The notes beneath the pieces were generated by a model. That model searched no databases, was not told where the DNA came from, and saw only the letters and a program-made list of their open reading frames with translations. This document shows, piece by piece, positions 19,128 through 26,946 of a stretch of 64,000 nt of DNA (the first letter of the stretch is position 1; every line of letters begins with the position of its first letter). Both the position numbers and the translations under genes were made by a program. The stretch is from Candidatus Poribacteria bacterium (GTDB taxonomy: Bacteria; Poribacteria; WGA-4E; WGA-3G): the NCBI GenBank assembly GCA_028824685.1, contig JAPPCZ010000035.1, forward strand, positions 1-64,000, given 5' to 3'.

Positions 19128-20996
19128 TTAATCTATTTGCTGTGCAACGATGGTGAGATCTAATATATTCACAACACCATCTTTATTGATGTCTACCTTC
19201 GGGTTGTCGGGTTTTTGTATTCCAATATGCTGTGCGACGAGTGTAAGGTCGAGGATGTTGACGATACCATCACCGTTTACGTCTCCAAATCTATAGTTTT
19301 GCCGCTGTCTTGCAAGTTCCAATAATTTATATGTTTCAACGCGGTCTGGATCTAAATAGTCTACATTACTAAGACGGAGCGTCGGGATAACCACCCCCCA
19401 TACTGCATATATTTCTTGATATTCTTGAAATAGTTCAGGATGTCTATCAGGGTTAGGGAGTCCGAGATGTCCGTATCGTAAAACATAAGGCGAAAACAGA
19501 AAGGAACTAATCGGATGAGGTGGATTTATTGGTGGAACATCCCCCCGTTGTGCCAAACTTTGATATAAAAAGCTAACCTCATTAAGACCTTCGCCACCGA
19601 GAACAATACCGGGCATCGCTTCTCTGAGTTCTTGATGGAGTAAGATATTCCCTTCTGCCATCGTTAAGCCGTCAATAGGAGCATTGTTTACGATGTAATG
19701 GCTGATGTCAAGATGAAAGGCATCTACCCGGTAAGTCTCCCACACACTTTTTACTCGCTCCACCAGCATCTTTCTAAACTCGCTTGAAGCCGGATTGATC
19801 CAAGCATAGGGGTGTGGTCCGTCCAATTCCAATGCCCAACCTATTTTTTTCCCATTCCCTGGGTGGTACATTTGGTATTTCTCAAATACCGCATAAAGCG
19901 GGTTAGACAGTGAAACCCCCACCATATCTACATGTGGCATCACTCTGAAACCATAGCGGTGTGCCTCTCTCACAAAATCTCCAAAATTTGCGAAACTCGT
20001 TACGGGAGTATAATCAGGATAATTGAGAGCCCATCCGGATTCTCGCCAGTCAATGACGTATAAGAGTGTTTTTTCAGGGTCTACGAGTTGACTGAGTTTC
20101 TCTAAAATACCTGCCTCCATATCTGAGTGATAAAAGGGAAAACTTACGATCAGGTCAATATTATTGATCCATGCTGGCATATCTCTGCGATCAGCAGGTT
20201 TTAGTGCTTCGTGCATCCATTGTCTATGGTGGAGGGCAGGCACTTGCCAGTCGCCTTCGTAGGCATTCAATCGCCATGTCGCAGTTGTAATCTGTTTCTG
20301 TTGGTCAATAGGCGCGGGTGGATGTTGCCCAAAAATGAGCGCAGAATTCCCGCTTTCGGTAATATAGTCAAGTGTTTTGAACCGGTATTGTGTATCGTCG
20401 CTACGGACGAAAACACCCCCACGTTCTCCTTGAAGGATCGCAAGTTGTGCCTGCCAGTATCCCGGATACTCATATCCAACAGAGAGTTCGAGGGTTTGAC
20501 CTCCTTCAATAGGTGCGATAATATCTACGACTGTCTCAGAGAGATTTGCGAACCCCCATGTAATATGTTCGATACCACCTATTTTTGATGATCCTTTTTG
20601 ACGGATCAGAAGATCCCCCGTCTCTGAATCTATGCTGATAAAGAGATGGAACATCACCTCATCGTTATGTGGCACACTAAAAGTATCATGATAGGTGAGT
20701 TCACACGCAAAGGGTGAGAGCACTTTTATCTCTTTTAGTGTAGAGGCTTTCGTGTCTGTTGTTCTACTTACGCTAATGCCCGTGAGTGCCTCGCTGTTGC
20801 CTTGGGTATAGGTTTCATCGGTGAGTTTATTGTGGAAATGCGTCAGCACACCATTTTCAAAGCGTGCCAAATAACGTTCGGTCTCCGCGACAACATTCGC
20901 CGCTTCATCAACTGTCAAAGTGTTTGACAACGCAACAGAGACGAAAACAAACTGTAATACCACAATATAAAAACATTTAGTAAAGAATTTTTTCAT
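19128..20996 (-). CDS. Secreted glycosidase-like protein with C-terminal dockerin (copy 2)
   Basis: This 622-aa paralogue of the 17205 protein has the same architecture: signal peptide, shared N-terminal segment, beta-rich region, putative TIM barrel and type I dockerin (DVNGDGIVNILD and DINKDGVVNILD). The central barrel is identical in sequence to copy 1, with acids in AFHLDIS and GGEGLNEV. The N-terminal beta domain and the region just before the dockerin differ clearly (SGISVSRTTDTK, LARQRQNYRFGD). The variable parts may therefore set substrate or partner while the barrel is kept uniform. It ends 42 nt before the start of copy 1. No cohesin partner is visible in the window. Confidence 0.82.
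   Translation of the reverse strand: MKKFFTKCFYIVVLQFVFVSVALSNTLTVDEAANVVAETERYLARFENGVLTHFHNKLTDETYTQGNSEALTGISVSRTTDTKASTLKEIKVLSPFACELTYHDTFSVPHNDEVMFHLFISIDSETGDLLIRQKGSSKIGGIEHITWGFANLSETVVDIIAPIEGGQTLELSVGYEYPGYWQAQLAILQGERGGVFVRSDDTQYRFKTLDYITESGNSALIFGQHPPAPIDQQKQITTATWRLNAYEGDWQVPALHHRQWMHEALKPADRRDMPAWINNIDLIVSFPFYHSDMEAGILEKLSQLVDPEKTLLYVIDWRESGWALNYPDYTPVTSFANFGDFVREAHRYGFRVMPHVDMVGVSLSNPLYAVFEKYQMYHPGNGKKIGWALELDGPHPYAWINPASSEFRKMLVERVKSVWETYRVDAFHLDISHYIVNNAPIDGLTMAEGNILLHQELREAMPGIVLGGEGLNEVSFLYQSLAQRGDVPPINPPHPISSFLFSPYVLRYGHLGLPNPDRHPELFQEYQEIYAVWGVVIPTLRLSNVDYLDPDRVETYKLLELARQRQNYRFGDVNGDGIVNILDLTLVAQHIGIQKPDNPKVDINKDGVVNILDLTIVAQQID
19609..20276 (-). repeat. 668-bp block identical to 17680-18347
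   Basis: This is the second copy of the identical block within the tandem dockerin array. It begins right after a single difference in the codons for GIVLG and ends at a difference in the codons for LNAYEGDW, the edges expected of a conversion tract. Confidence 0.92.
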
Positions 20997-21026
20997 AAAT
21001 CTCCTTTTTATGTTATTTCGTGTTTT

Positions 21027-22958
21027 CTATTCAAACGCGTTTGCCACAATCACCAAGTCTTGGATATTCACAACGCCATCACCATTCAGATCAGGTTCCG
21101 CTTCACCAATAGCATTTGCCACAATCACCAAGTCCTGAATATTCACGACACCATCGCCATTGACATCCCCGACGATATCCATTGCTACATCTATGTTCCA
21201 CGTCTGTTCCCAACTCTGACCCATTCGGACACTCTTCAAGAAACCTTGTGTTTTAACCATGTTTGGATCTCTCAACATCCAAGGAGCGCGGATACGGATG
21301 GTTGGTAAAACATTCCATACTATATAAGCCTCTTGAAAGGGTTGGTAGAATTCAGGTTCCCTATCTGGATTTGGCACATGGTAGCCGTAGGGGATCGTCC
21401 AAGTCGAAAACAGAAAAGAACTGATGGGATGTGGTTGTTTGTTATCAAAACTCCACCTTTGTGCTAAATTCACATTTCGGAAGGTGACTTCATGAAGATT
21501 TTCCCCGCCGAGCACAATTCCCGGCATTGCTGCGGCTAACTCCTGATGCAGCAGGACATTACCCTGAGCTGGGGTTAAACCATCGATCGGCGGATTGTTT
21601 ACGACAGAGGTGTTGATGTCCAAATGCAATGCATCTATCGGGTAGGTCTCGTACAGCGTTTTCAGTTGCTCAACGAGATATTTTCTAAATTCTTTTGCCG
21701 CTGGATTGATATAAGCGGTAGGGTAATCGTATGTTGGATTATTCAACTGATAACCGAGTTTATGTCCTTGTATTGGGTGCCGAAGTTGATATTTCTCAAA
21801 CTCTGGATACAGCGGACTATTCGGCGAACACCCATGAAAAGTCACAAACGCCATGACTCGAAATCCATAGCTATGCGCCGCTTTAAGAAAATCACCGAAT
21901 TCGGGATCGGGTACATAATCAGGTGCCAGTCCCCGACTGGGATCGTACCACCCTATTATATATAATAGGGTGGTTGAAGGATTTACGTGTTCTGCAAGCA
22001 GTGGTAGAATAGACATATCCAGAGGTTGATAAGGCGCGTAAATGACTGCTTCAAGGTCTTTGACCCATGCGGGGGGTTGTTTGGGTTGGAAAGCAATTGT
22101 CATCCAATTTCGGTAAATTTCCGCTGGGACTTGCCAGTCGCCTCGGTATGCGTTCAATCGCCACGGAGCGGATGTTATCTCATGCTTGTTACGGAAGGGT
22201 GTGAGATTATCTGTCTCAAAACGCAAATAAAAATGTTGACCGCTCCGCGTATACCAAACGCCTTTAAACTGATGGGTTGTATCGGTGCTTCGGATAAAGA
22301 ATCCGCCGTGTTGTCCTTGCAGGATGGCGAGTTGTGCCTCCCACCCCTCTGGATAAGCGAAACCTCTCCTGCTAAACTCAGTGGCATCATTAATAACTCG
22401 ACCACCATTTGCTGGCAATATGACATCGACTTTCTGGCTATTGAGGTATCCACATCCCCACATAACGCGTACAAGCCCCCCGAATGCCGAGGTACCAGTC
22501 TGATGAATCATTAAATCTTGGGTCTGCGGATCTATCGCTATACGTAGGCGCACGGTTTTATCTATTTTATAATCATTGTGATAAGCGATTTCTACACTCA
22601 GAGGTGCTAACCTGTTGGTTTCTATGTCCCAATGCTCATTTAGAGTTTCTTCCCGTCCATAGCGTCCTTCCTCATGTTGGATTGAGATACCACTCTGTCC
22701 ATAGTGTCTTTTCTCATGTTGGACTGAGATACCACTCTGTTCGTTTGAATTCTCTTGCGGTGCTAATGTATACGTCTCCTGTGTGAGTTTATTATGGAAG
22801 TGCACCAGCACACCATATTCAAAGCGTGCCACATAGCGTTCCGTTTCTGCAAGAACATTCCCCGCTTCATCAATCGTCAATGTGTTCGCCAACGCAACAG
22901 AGACGAAAACAAACTGTAATATCAAGATATAGACACATTTCGCACAGACTTTTCTCAT
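21027..22958 (-). CDS. Secreted glycosidase-like protein with C-terminal dockerin (copy 3)
   Basis: This 643-aa member of the tandem array has the same signal peptide and N-terminal segment but a more divergent barrel. Candidate acids lie in ALHLDINTS and LGGENLHEV. The dockerin differs from copies 1 and 2: both loops end in the same phrase GVVNIQDLVIVANA, with DVNGDG and DLNGDG calcium loops. An in-frame 42-bp duplication near the N-terminus repeats SGIS(V/I)QHE with 14-residue periodicity; copy 4 has only one unit. It pairs most closely with copy 4, including about 20 bp after the stop codon, so the array arose by at least two rounds of duplication. Confidence 0.8.
   Translation of the reverse strand: MRKVCAKCVYILILQFVFVSVALANTLTIDEAGNVLAETERYVARFEYGVLVHFHNKLTQETYTLAPQENSNEQSGISVQHEKRHYGQSGISIQHEEGRYGREETLNEHWDIETNRLAPLSVEIAYHNDYKIDKTVRLRIAIDPQTQDLMIHQTGTSAFGGLVRVMWGCGYLNSQKVDVILPANGGRVINDATEFSRRGFAYPEGWEAQLAILQGQHGGFFIRSTDTTHQFKGVWYTRSGQHFYLRFETDNLTPFRNKHEITSAPWRLNAYRGDWQVPAEIYRNWMTIAFQPKQPPAWVKDLEAVIYAPYQPLDMSILPLLAEHVNPSTTLLYIIGWYDPSRGLAPDYVPDPEFGDFLKAAHSYGFRVMAFVTFHGCSPNSPLYPEFEKYQLRHPIQGHKLGYQLNNPTYDYPTAYINPAAKEFRKYLVEQLKTLYETYPIDALHLDINTSVVNNPPIDGLTPAQGNVLLHQELAAAMPGIVLGGENLHEVTFRNVNLAQRWSFDNKQPHPISSFLFSTWTIPYGYHVPNPDREPEFYQPFQEAYIVWNVLPTIRIRAPWMLRDPNMVKTQGFLKSVRMGQSWEQTWNIDVAMDIVGDVNGDGVVNIQDLVIVANAIGEAEPDLNGDGVVNIQDLVIVANAFE
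22658..22741 (-). repeat. 42-bp in-frame tandem duplication in dockerin protein copy 3
   Basis: Units 22658-22699 and 22700-22741 match at most positions and encode two 14-residue units around SGISVQHE and SGISIQHE. The paralogue at 22992 carries one unit, so this is a lineage-specific expansion that keeps the frame. Confidence 0.85.
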
Positions 22959-22991
22959 AACTTCATTTCCTTCTTATGTTATTCGTGTTTT

Positions 22992-24884
22992 CTATTCAAA
23001 CGCATTTGCCACAATCACCAAGTCATGGATATTCACAACGCCATCACCATTCAGATCAGGCTCCGCTTTACCAAATGCGTTTGCTACAATCACCAAGTCC
23101 TGAATATTCACAACACCATCACCATTGACATCTCCGACGATATCCATTCCTGTCTCTATGTTCCATGTCTGTTCCCAGCTCTGTCCTTCTCGGGCACTTT
23201 TCAAGAAGCCGTGTGTTCTAACCAGGCCTTTATCCCGCAACATCCAAATTGCTCGGATGCGGATGGTTGGTAAGACATCCCATACTACGTAAGCCTCTTG
23301 CCGTGCTTGATAGAGTTCAGGTTCTCCGTCTGGGTTTGGCACATGAAAACCGTACGGGATTGTCCAAGGTGAAAAGAGAAAAGAACTGATGGGATGTGGC
23401 TGTTTATTATCATGACTCCACCGTTGCGCTAAGTTCGTATTGAAGAAGGTGCCTTCATGAACCTGTTCCCCACCGAGCACAATTCCCGGCATAGCTTCCC
23501 TTAATTCCTTATGCATCAGGATGTTTCCCTCTGGAAAGGTCAATCCTTCTACAAGCCCATTTGGATCATTTCTAAAAAGTGTATTGATATCCAAGTGGAA
23601 TCCGTCTATCGGATAGGTTTCATACACATTCTTTAGTTGCCCAACGACATATTTTCTCCAAGTGCTTGAGGCTGGATTGATATAAGCCGTTGAGTGTGGG
23701 TATGAGGGATCATCCCACCTGTAGCCGAGTTTGTGTCCTCTGAATGGATGTCGAAGGTGAAACTGTTCAACTTCTGGATACAGCGGATGATTCGGTTCGC
23801 AGCTTACAAAATTGGCGTAGGGCATGACTCGAAACCCATAACTATGCGCGACTTCAAGAAAAGCACCGAATTCGGGGGCGGGTATGTAATCAGGTATCCT
23901 CGTACTTCCGTCAGGAGTTGGCTTTTGCCAACCCAGTAGATATATCAAGGTCTTTGAAGGATTTACATATTCTGCCAGCATCGGTAGAACCTCTAAGTCT
24001 AAATTAAGGTAAATGACTACTTCAAGTTCTTTGACCCATGCGGGCGGTTGCGTTGGTTGGAAAGTAGTTTCCATCCAGTTTCGGTAAATTTCTGCCGGGA
24101 CTTGCCAGTTGCCTCGGTATACGTTCAACCGCCAAGCAACAGATGTAATCTCTTTTTTCTCGCCGAAGGGGGCGGGATTGTCTGTCTGAAAACTGATGCC
24201 GAAATGTTCGCCACTCGGTACATACCTGAGTTTTTTGAACCGAAAAGTTGTATCGGTGCTGCGCACAAAAAAGCCTCCATCTCCACCCTGCAGGATGGCG
24301 AGTTGTGCCTCCCATCTCTCTGGATACTCGTAACCCCTCTTGTAGGTATCAGTGGCGGCATTAACGATTTCACCACCATTGCCGGGGACGATGACATCAA
24401 GTTTCTGGCTATTGAGGTATCCGCATCCCCACATAATGCTTACAACACGCTCTGAAGTGCCGTGCTGCTGAATAACGAGATCCCCGGTAGCAGCATCTAT
24501 ACTGATGCGCATCCGAACCGTTTTATCTACTCTATAATCAGAATAATACGCAACTTCTACACTCAGCGGTGCCAACCTTTTCGATTCTACTACTTCCCAA
24601 TGCTCATCTATGAGGATATACCTGCCATATTCTCCTTCGTTATATTGTATTGAGATACCACTTTGCTCATTTGAATCGTCTTGCGGTGGGAGTGTATACG
24701 TCTCCTGTGTGAGTTTGTTGTGGAAGTGCACCAGCACGCCATCTTTAAAGCGCGCCACATACCGATCCGTCTCCGCGACAACATTCCCCGCTTCATCAAC
24801 CGTCAAAGTGTTTGACAATGCAACAGAGACTAAAACGAACTGTAATATCAGGATATAAGCACATTTCATCCAGAATTTTCTCAT
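22992..24884 (-). CDS. Secreted glycosidase-like protein with C-terminal dockerin (copy 4)
   Basis: This 630-aa protein is closest to copy 3. It has a signal peptide, the NTLTVDEAGNVVAETDRY segment, a beta-rich N-terminal region, a putative TIM barrel with GFHLDINT and LGGEQVHEG, and a dockerin with DVNGDGVVNIQD and DLNGDGVVNIHD. As the most upstream gene of the four minus-strand paralogues it may carry the array's promoter, though gaps of 30-43 nt between members all hold their own Shine-Dalgarno. Substrate is unknown. A structural glycan-binding role, rather than hydrolysis, cannot be excluded. Confidence 0.8.
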   Translation of the reverse strand: MRKFWMKCAYILILQFVLVSVALSNTLTVDEAGNVVAETDRYVARFKDGVLVHFHNKLTQETYTLPPQDDSNEQSGISIQYNEGEYGRYILIDEHWEVVESKRLAPLSVEVAYYSDYRVDKTVRMRISIDAATGDLVIQQHGTSERVVSIMWGCGYLNSQKLDVIVPGNGGEIVNAATDTYKRGYEYPERWEAQLAILQGGDGGFFVRSTDTTFRFKKLRYVPSGEHFGISFQTDNPAPFGEKKEITSVAWRLNVYRGNWQVPAEIYRNWMETTFQPTQPPAWVKELEVVIYLNLDLEVLPMLAEYVNPSKTLIYLLGWQKPTPDGSTRIPDYIPAPEFGAFLEVAHSYGFRVMPYANFVSCEPNHPLYPEVEQFHLRHPFRGHKLGYRWDDPSYPHSTAYINPASSTWRKYVVGQLKNVYETYPIDGFHLDINTLFRNDPNGLVEGLTFPEGNILMHKELREAMPGIVLGGEQVHEGTFFNTNLAQRWSHDNKQPHPISSFLFSPWTIPYGFHVPNPDGEPELYQARQEAYVVWDVLPTIRIRAIWMLRDKGLVRTHGFLKSAREGQSWEQTWNIETGMDIVGDVNGDGVVNIQDLVIVANAFGKAEPDLNGDGVVNIHDLVIVANAFE

Positions 24885-24972
24885 AAAATTATTCTTTTCT
24901 ACTTTCTTCCATTTTTATTTCCTGAGCTTTAGTATTATTGGTAGATTTTAGAATTATTTGGACACTTGCACC

Positions 24973-24994
24973 GGCGAGGTTAGGAAACCTCGCC
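24973..24994. terminator. GC-rich hairpin, possible terminator
   Basis: A 9-bp perfect stem (ggcgaggtt/aacctcgcc) with a 4-nt loop lies between the PhyH gene at 25013 and the dockerin array. The T-run is on the plus-strand side, while the genes run minus, so termination of the PhyH transcript is plausible but not well supported. It may be another REP-like element. Confidence 0.4.
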
Positions 24995-25012
24995 TTTTGG
25001 GTGCTCTTTTTA

Positions 25013-25852
25013 TCACGTAGTGTTATTATCCAACGAATACGCACGATTCCCACCAGGACCCCCACCAATCGCCCAAGTCCCACGGAACAACGATTGCCGT
25101 CTCGGCGGCATCGTCTCAATAACCTCATGACTCAGATTCAAACGATGCCACTGCGCCCAAATTGAGTTGTAACAATTAAACACGGCACAACGCGGATTGT
25201 CAGGATTCGTCCAATCGTTTGCCGCATGCACAAGACTTTCAGTGAAGATAACAACAGAACCGGGTGGGCAGCTATAGTCGTCCATCATCTCCCGCATGCT
25301 CCCTTCCCAAGGCGACTCGCCGATATTCGGGCGATACGGATCAGGACCGCCGTAGTTGAAGTGTGCCTTATGAGAACCACTCAGAAATGAGGTAGCACCT
25401 TGTCCTGCTTTTACCTCCTCAAGTTCCCATACCACACGGGTAAGTCCAGCGAATATCTTTTCACCAGCAACCTGATACCGCATCGCATTTGCTTGTTGCG
25501 GTGGTCGCACGACGTGAGGCAAACCATTGTCACCACGTGATGTTACACTCCAACCAGATTCACGGACTGTGGTAAAAGACCCTTCACACCGAAATCCGTA
25601 GCAATCATCGTGCACAAAGGGATCTTCAGACAGAATTTCATTCAGAATACCTACAATTGCAGGATGATCAAGCAAGTTCTGCAGTGCCCCTTGATAACTT
25701 TGCCTTGCACCCGCATATACCTCTGCTTTCATCTCTTCAATTTCCGAATCCGATAAAATTGAGGGTAATAAAATCCAGCCACGAAGATCAAAGAAAAACT
25801 TCTGTTCGGGAGTCATCGGTACTGGTTCACTATTTAACGTTTCTTTTGACAT
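25013..25852 (-). CDS. Phytanoyl-CoA dioxygenase (PhyH) family protein, copy 1
   Basis: This 279-aa protein has the PhyH/2-oxoglutarate-Fe(II) dioxygenase fold signature. Its N-terminal helix reads FFDLRGWILLPSILSDSEIEEM; later come FLSGSHKAHF (near 157-165) and PPGSVVIFTESLVHAANDW, with His209 the likely distal iron ligand. The usual HxD pair is not seen in the expected region. The nearest candidates are His113 (LPHVVRPP) and acidic residues in WELEEVKAG. Either the iron site is non-canonical or the protein has lost classical activity. It is about 80 percent identical by eye to its tandem neighbour at 25878, 25 nt away. The substrate is unknown. Confidence 0.86.
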   Translation of the reverse strand: MSKETLNSEPVPMTPEQKFFFDLRGWILLPSILSDSEIEEMKAEVYAGARQSYQGALQNLLDHPAIVGILNEILSEDPFVHDDCYGFRCEGSFTTVRESGWSVTSRGDNGLPHVVRPPQQANAMRYQVAGEKIFAGLTRVVWELEEVKAGQGATSFLSGSHKAHFNYGGPDPYRPNIGESPWEGSMREMMDDYSCPPGSVVIFTESLVHAANDWTNPDNPRCAVFNCYNSIWAQWHRLNLSHEVIETMPPRRQSLFRGTWAIGGGPGGNRAYSLDNNTT

Positions 25853-25877
25853 TAATATCTCCTTTATAGTTTTAAAA

Positions 25878-26717
25878 TTATGTGGTGTTATTATCTAACG
25901 AATACTGGCGATTTCCACCAGGACCACCACCAATTGCCCACGTCCCACGGAATAAGGATTGCCGTTTTTCAGGCATCTTTTCTATGATTTCATGACTTAG
26001 ATTCAACCGATACCATTGCGCCCAAATTGAGTTATAACAATTAAACACTGCACAACGCGGATTGTCAGGATTCGTCCAGTCGTTGGTCGCATGAATCAGA
26101 CTTTCTGTGAAAACAATCGCAGACCCAGGCGGACAACTATAGTCCTCCATCATATCACGTATGTTATCCTCCCAAGGCGATTCACTGATATTCGGACGGT
26201 ATGGGTCAGGACCTCCATAGTTGAAATGTGCCTTATGAGAACCAGTAAGAAAAGTTGTGCCACCCAATCCTTTTTTTACCTCTTCAAGTTCCCATACCAC
26301 ACGCGTCAATCCAGCAAATATCTTTCCACCAGCAACTTGATATCGCATCGCATTTGCTTGTTGTGGTGGTCGCACGACATGCGGCACAGTTGTGCCTTTT
26401 CCATAAGCAACGTTCCAGCCCGGTTGCCTGACCGTAGTAAAGGAATTCTCACACCGGAAGCCGTAGCAATCATCAAATATGAAACGTTCATCGGCAACAA
26501 TTTCGTTTAGAATGCCTACAACCGCAGGATGGTCAAGTAAGTTCTGAAGTGAACCTTGATAACTTTGCCTTGCTCCAGCATACACTTCCGCTTTCATCTC
26601 TTCAATTTCCGATTCTGACAAGACCGAAGGCAACAAAATCCATCCACGAAGATCAAAGAAGAACTTTTGTTCAGGTGTCATCGGTATTGGTGTTTCATTT
26701 GATATTTGTGTTGACAT
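25878..26717 (-). CDS. Phytanoyl-CoA dioxygenase (PhyH) family protein, copy 2
   Basis: This is a tandem paralogue of the 25013 protein, the same length (279 aa) and colinear without gaps. Conserved blocks include LLDHPAVVGILNEI, PHVVRPPQQANAMRYQVAG and GTWAIGGGPGGNR near the end. Differences cluster around residues 76-112, the stretch between the first helix region and PHVVRPP. The same caveat applies about the missing HxD motif. Conservation of all other blocks in both copies argues that both are under selection. Substrates of bacterial PhyH proteins of this type are mostly unassigned. Confidence 0.86.
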   Translation of the reverse strand: MSTQISNETPIPMTPEQKFFFDLRGWILLPSVLSESEIEEMKAEVYAGARQSYQGSLQNLLDHPAVVGILNEIVADERFIFDDCYGFRCENSFTTVRQPGWNVAYGKGTTVPHVVRPPQQANAMRYQVAGGKIFAGLTRVVWELEEVKKGLGGTTFLTGSHKAHFNYGGPDPYRPNISESPWEDNIRDMMEDYSCPPGSAIVFTESLIHATNDWTNPDNPRCAVFNCYNSIWAQWYRLNLSHEIIEKMPEKRQSLFRGTWAIGGGPGGNRQYSLDNNTT

Positions 26718-26735
26718 TAATATAACTCCTCTTTA

Positions 26736-26946
26736 AAGGTAGTAGGCACGCTCCGCGTGCCGTCCACCAAAGCACATACATGCTAAGGTAGTAGGCACGC
26801 TTCTTCGGGTGATAATTTCACTTATGTTACGGCACACAGAGGTAGTTAACAGTCTTCTTTAGATAGCAATTTCTCAAAGGTTACAAGTGTGTGGTGTGCG
26901 CCTGCAAATTGCCGTATTTACGGCACACGGAGTGTGCCTACTACTT
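26736..26946. repeat. Repeat cluster, family B
   Basis: Modules ggtagtaggcacgctccgcg (26738) and gtaggcacgcttcttcgg, and the inverted tacggcacacggagtgtgcc (26919), fill the gap between the glycosyltransferase and PhyH genes. The last module ends at the glycosyltransferase stop codon. The same family is at 47821, 50637 and 54722. Confidence 0.75.

Noticed and set aside
22026..22514. 162-codon plus-strand frame inside a dockerin gene
   Set aside because: It is antisense to conserved coding sequence and similar antisense frames occur in the paralogues, as expected from shared codon use.
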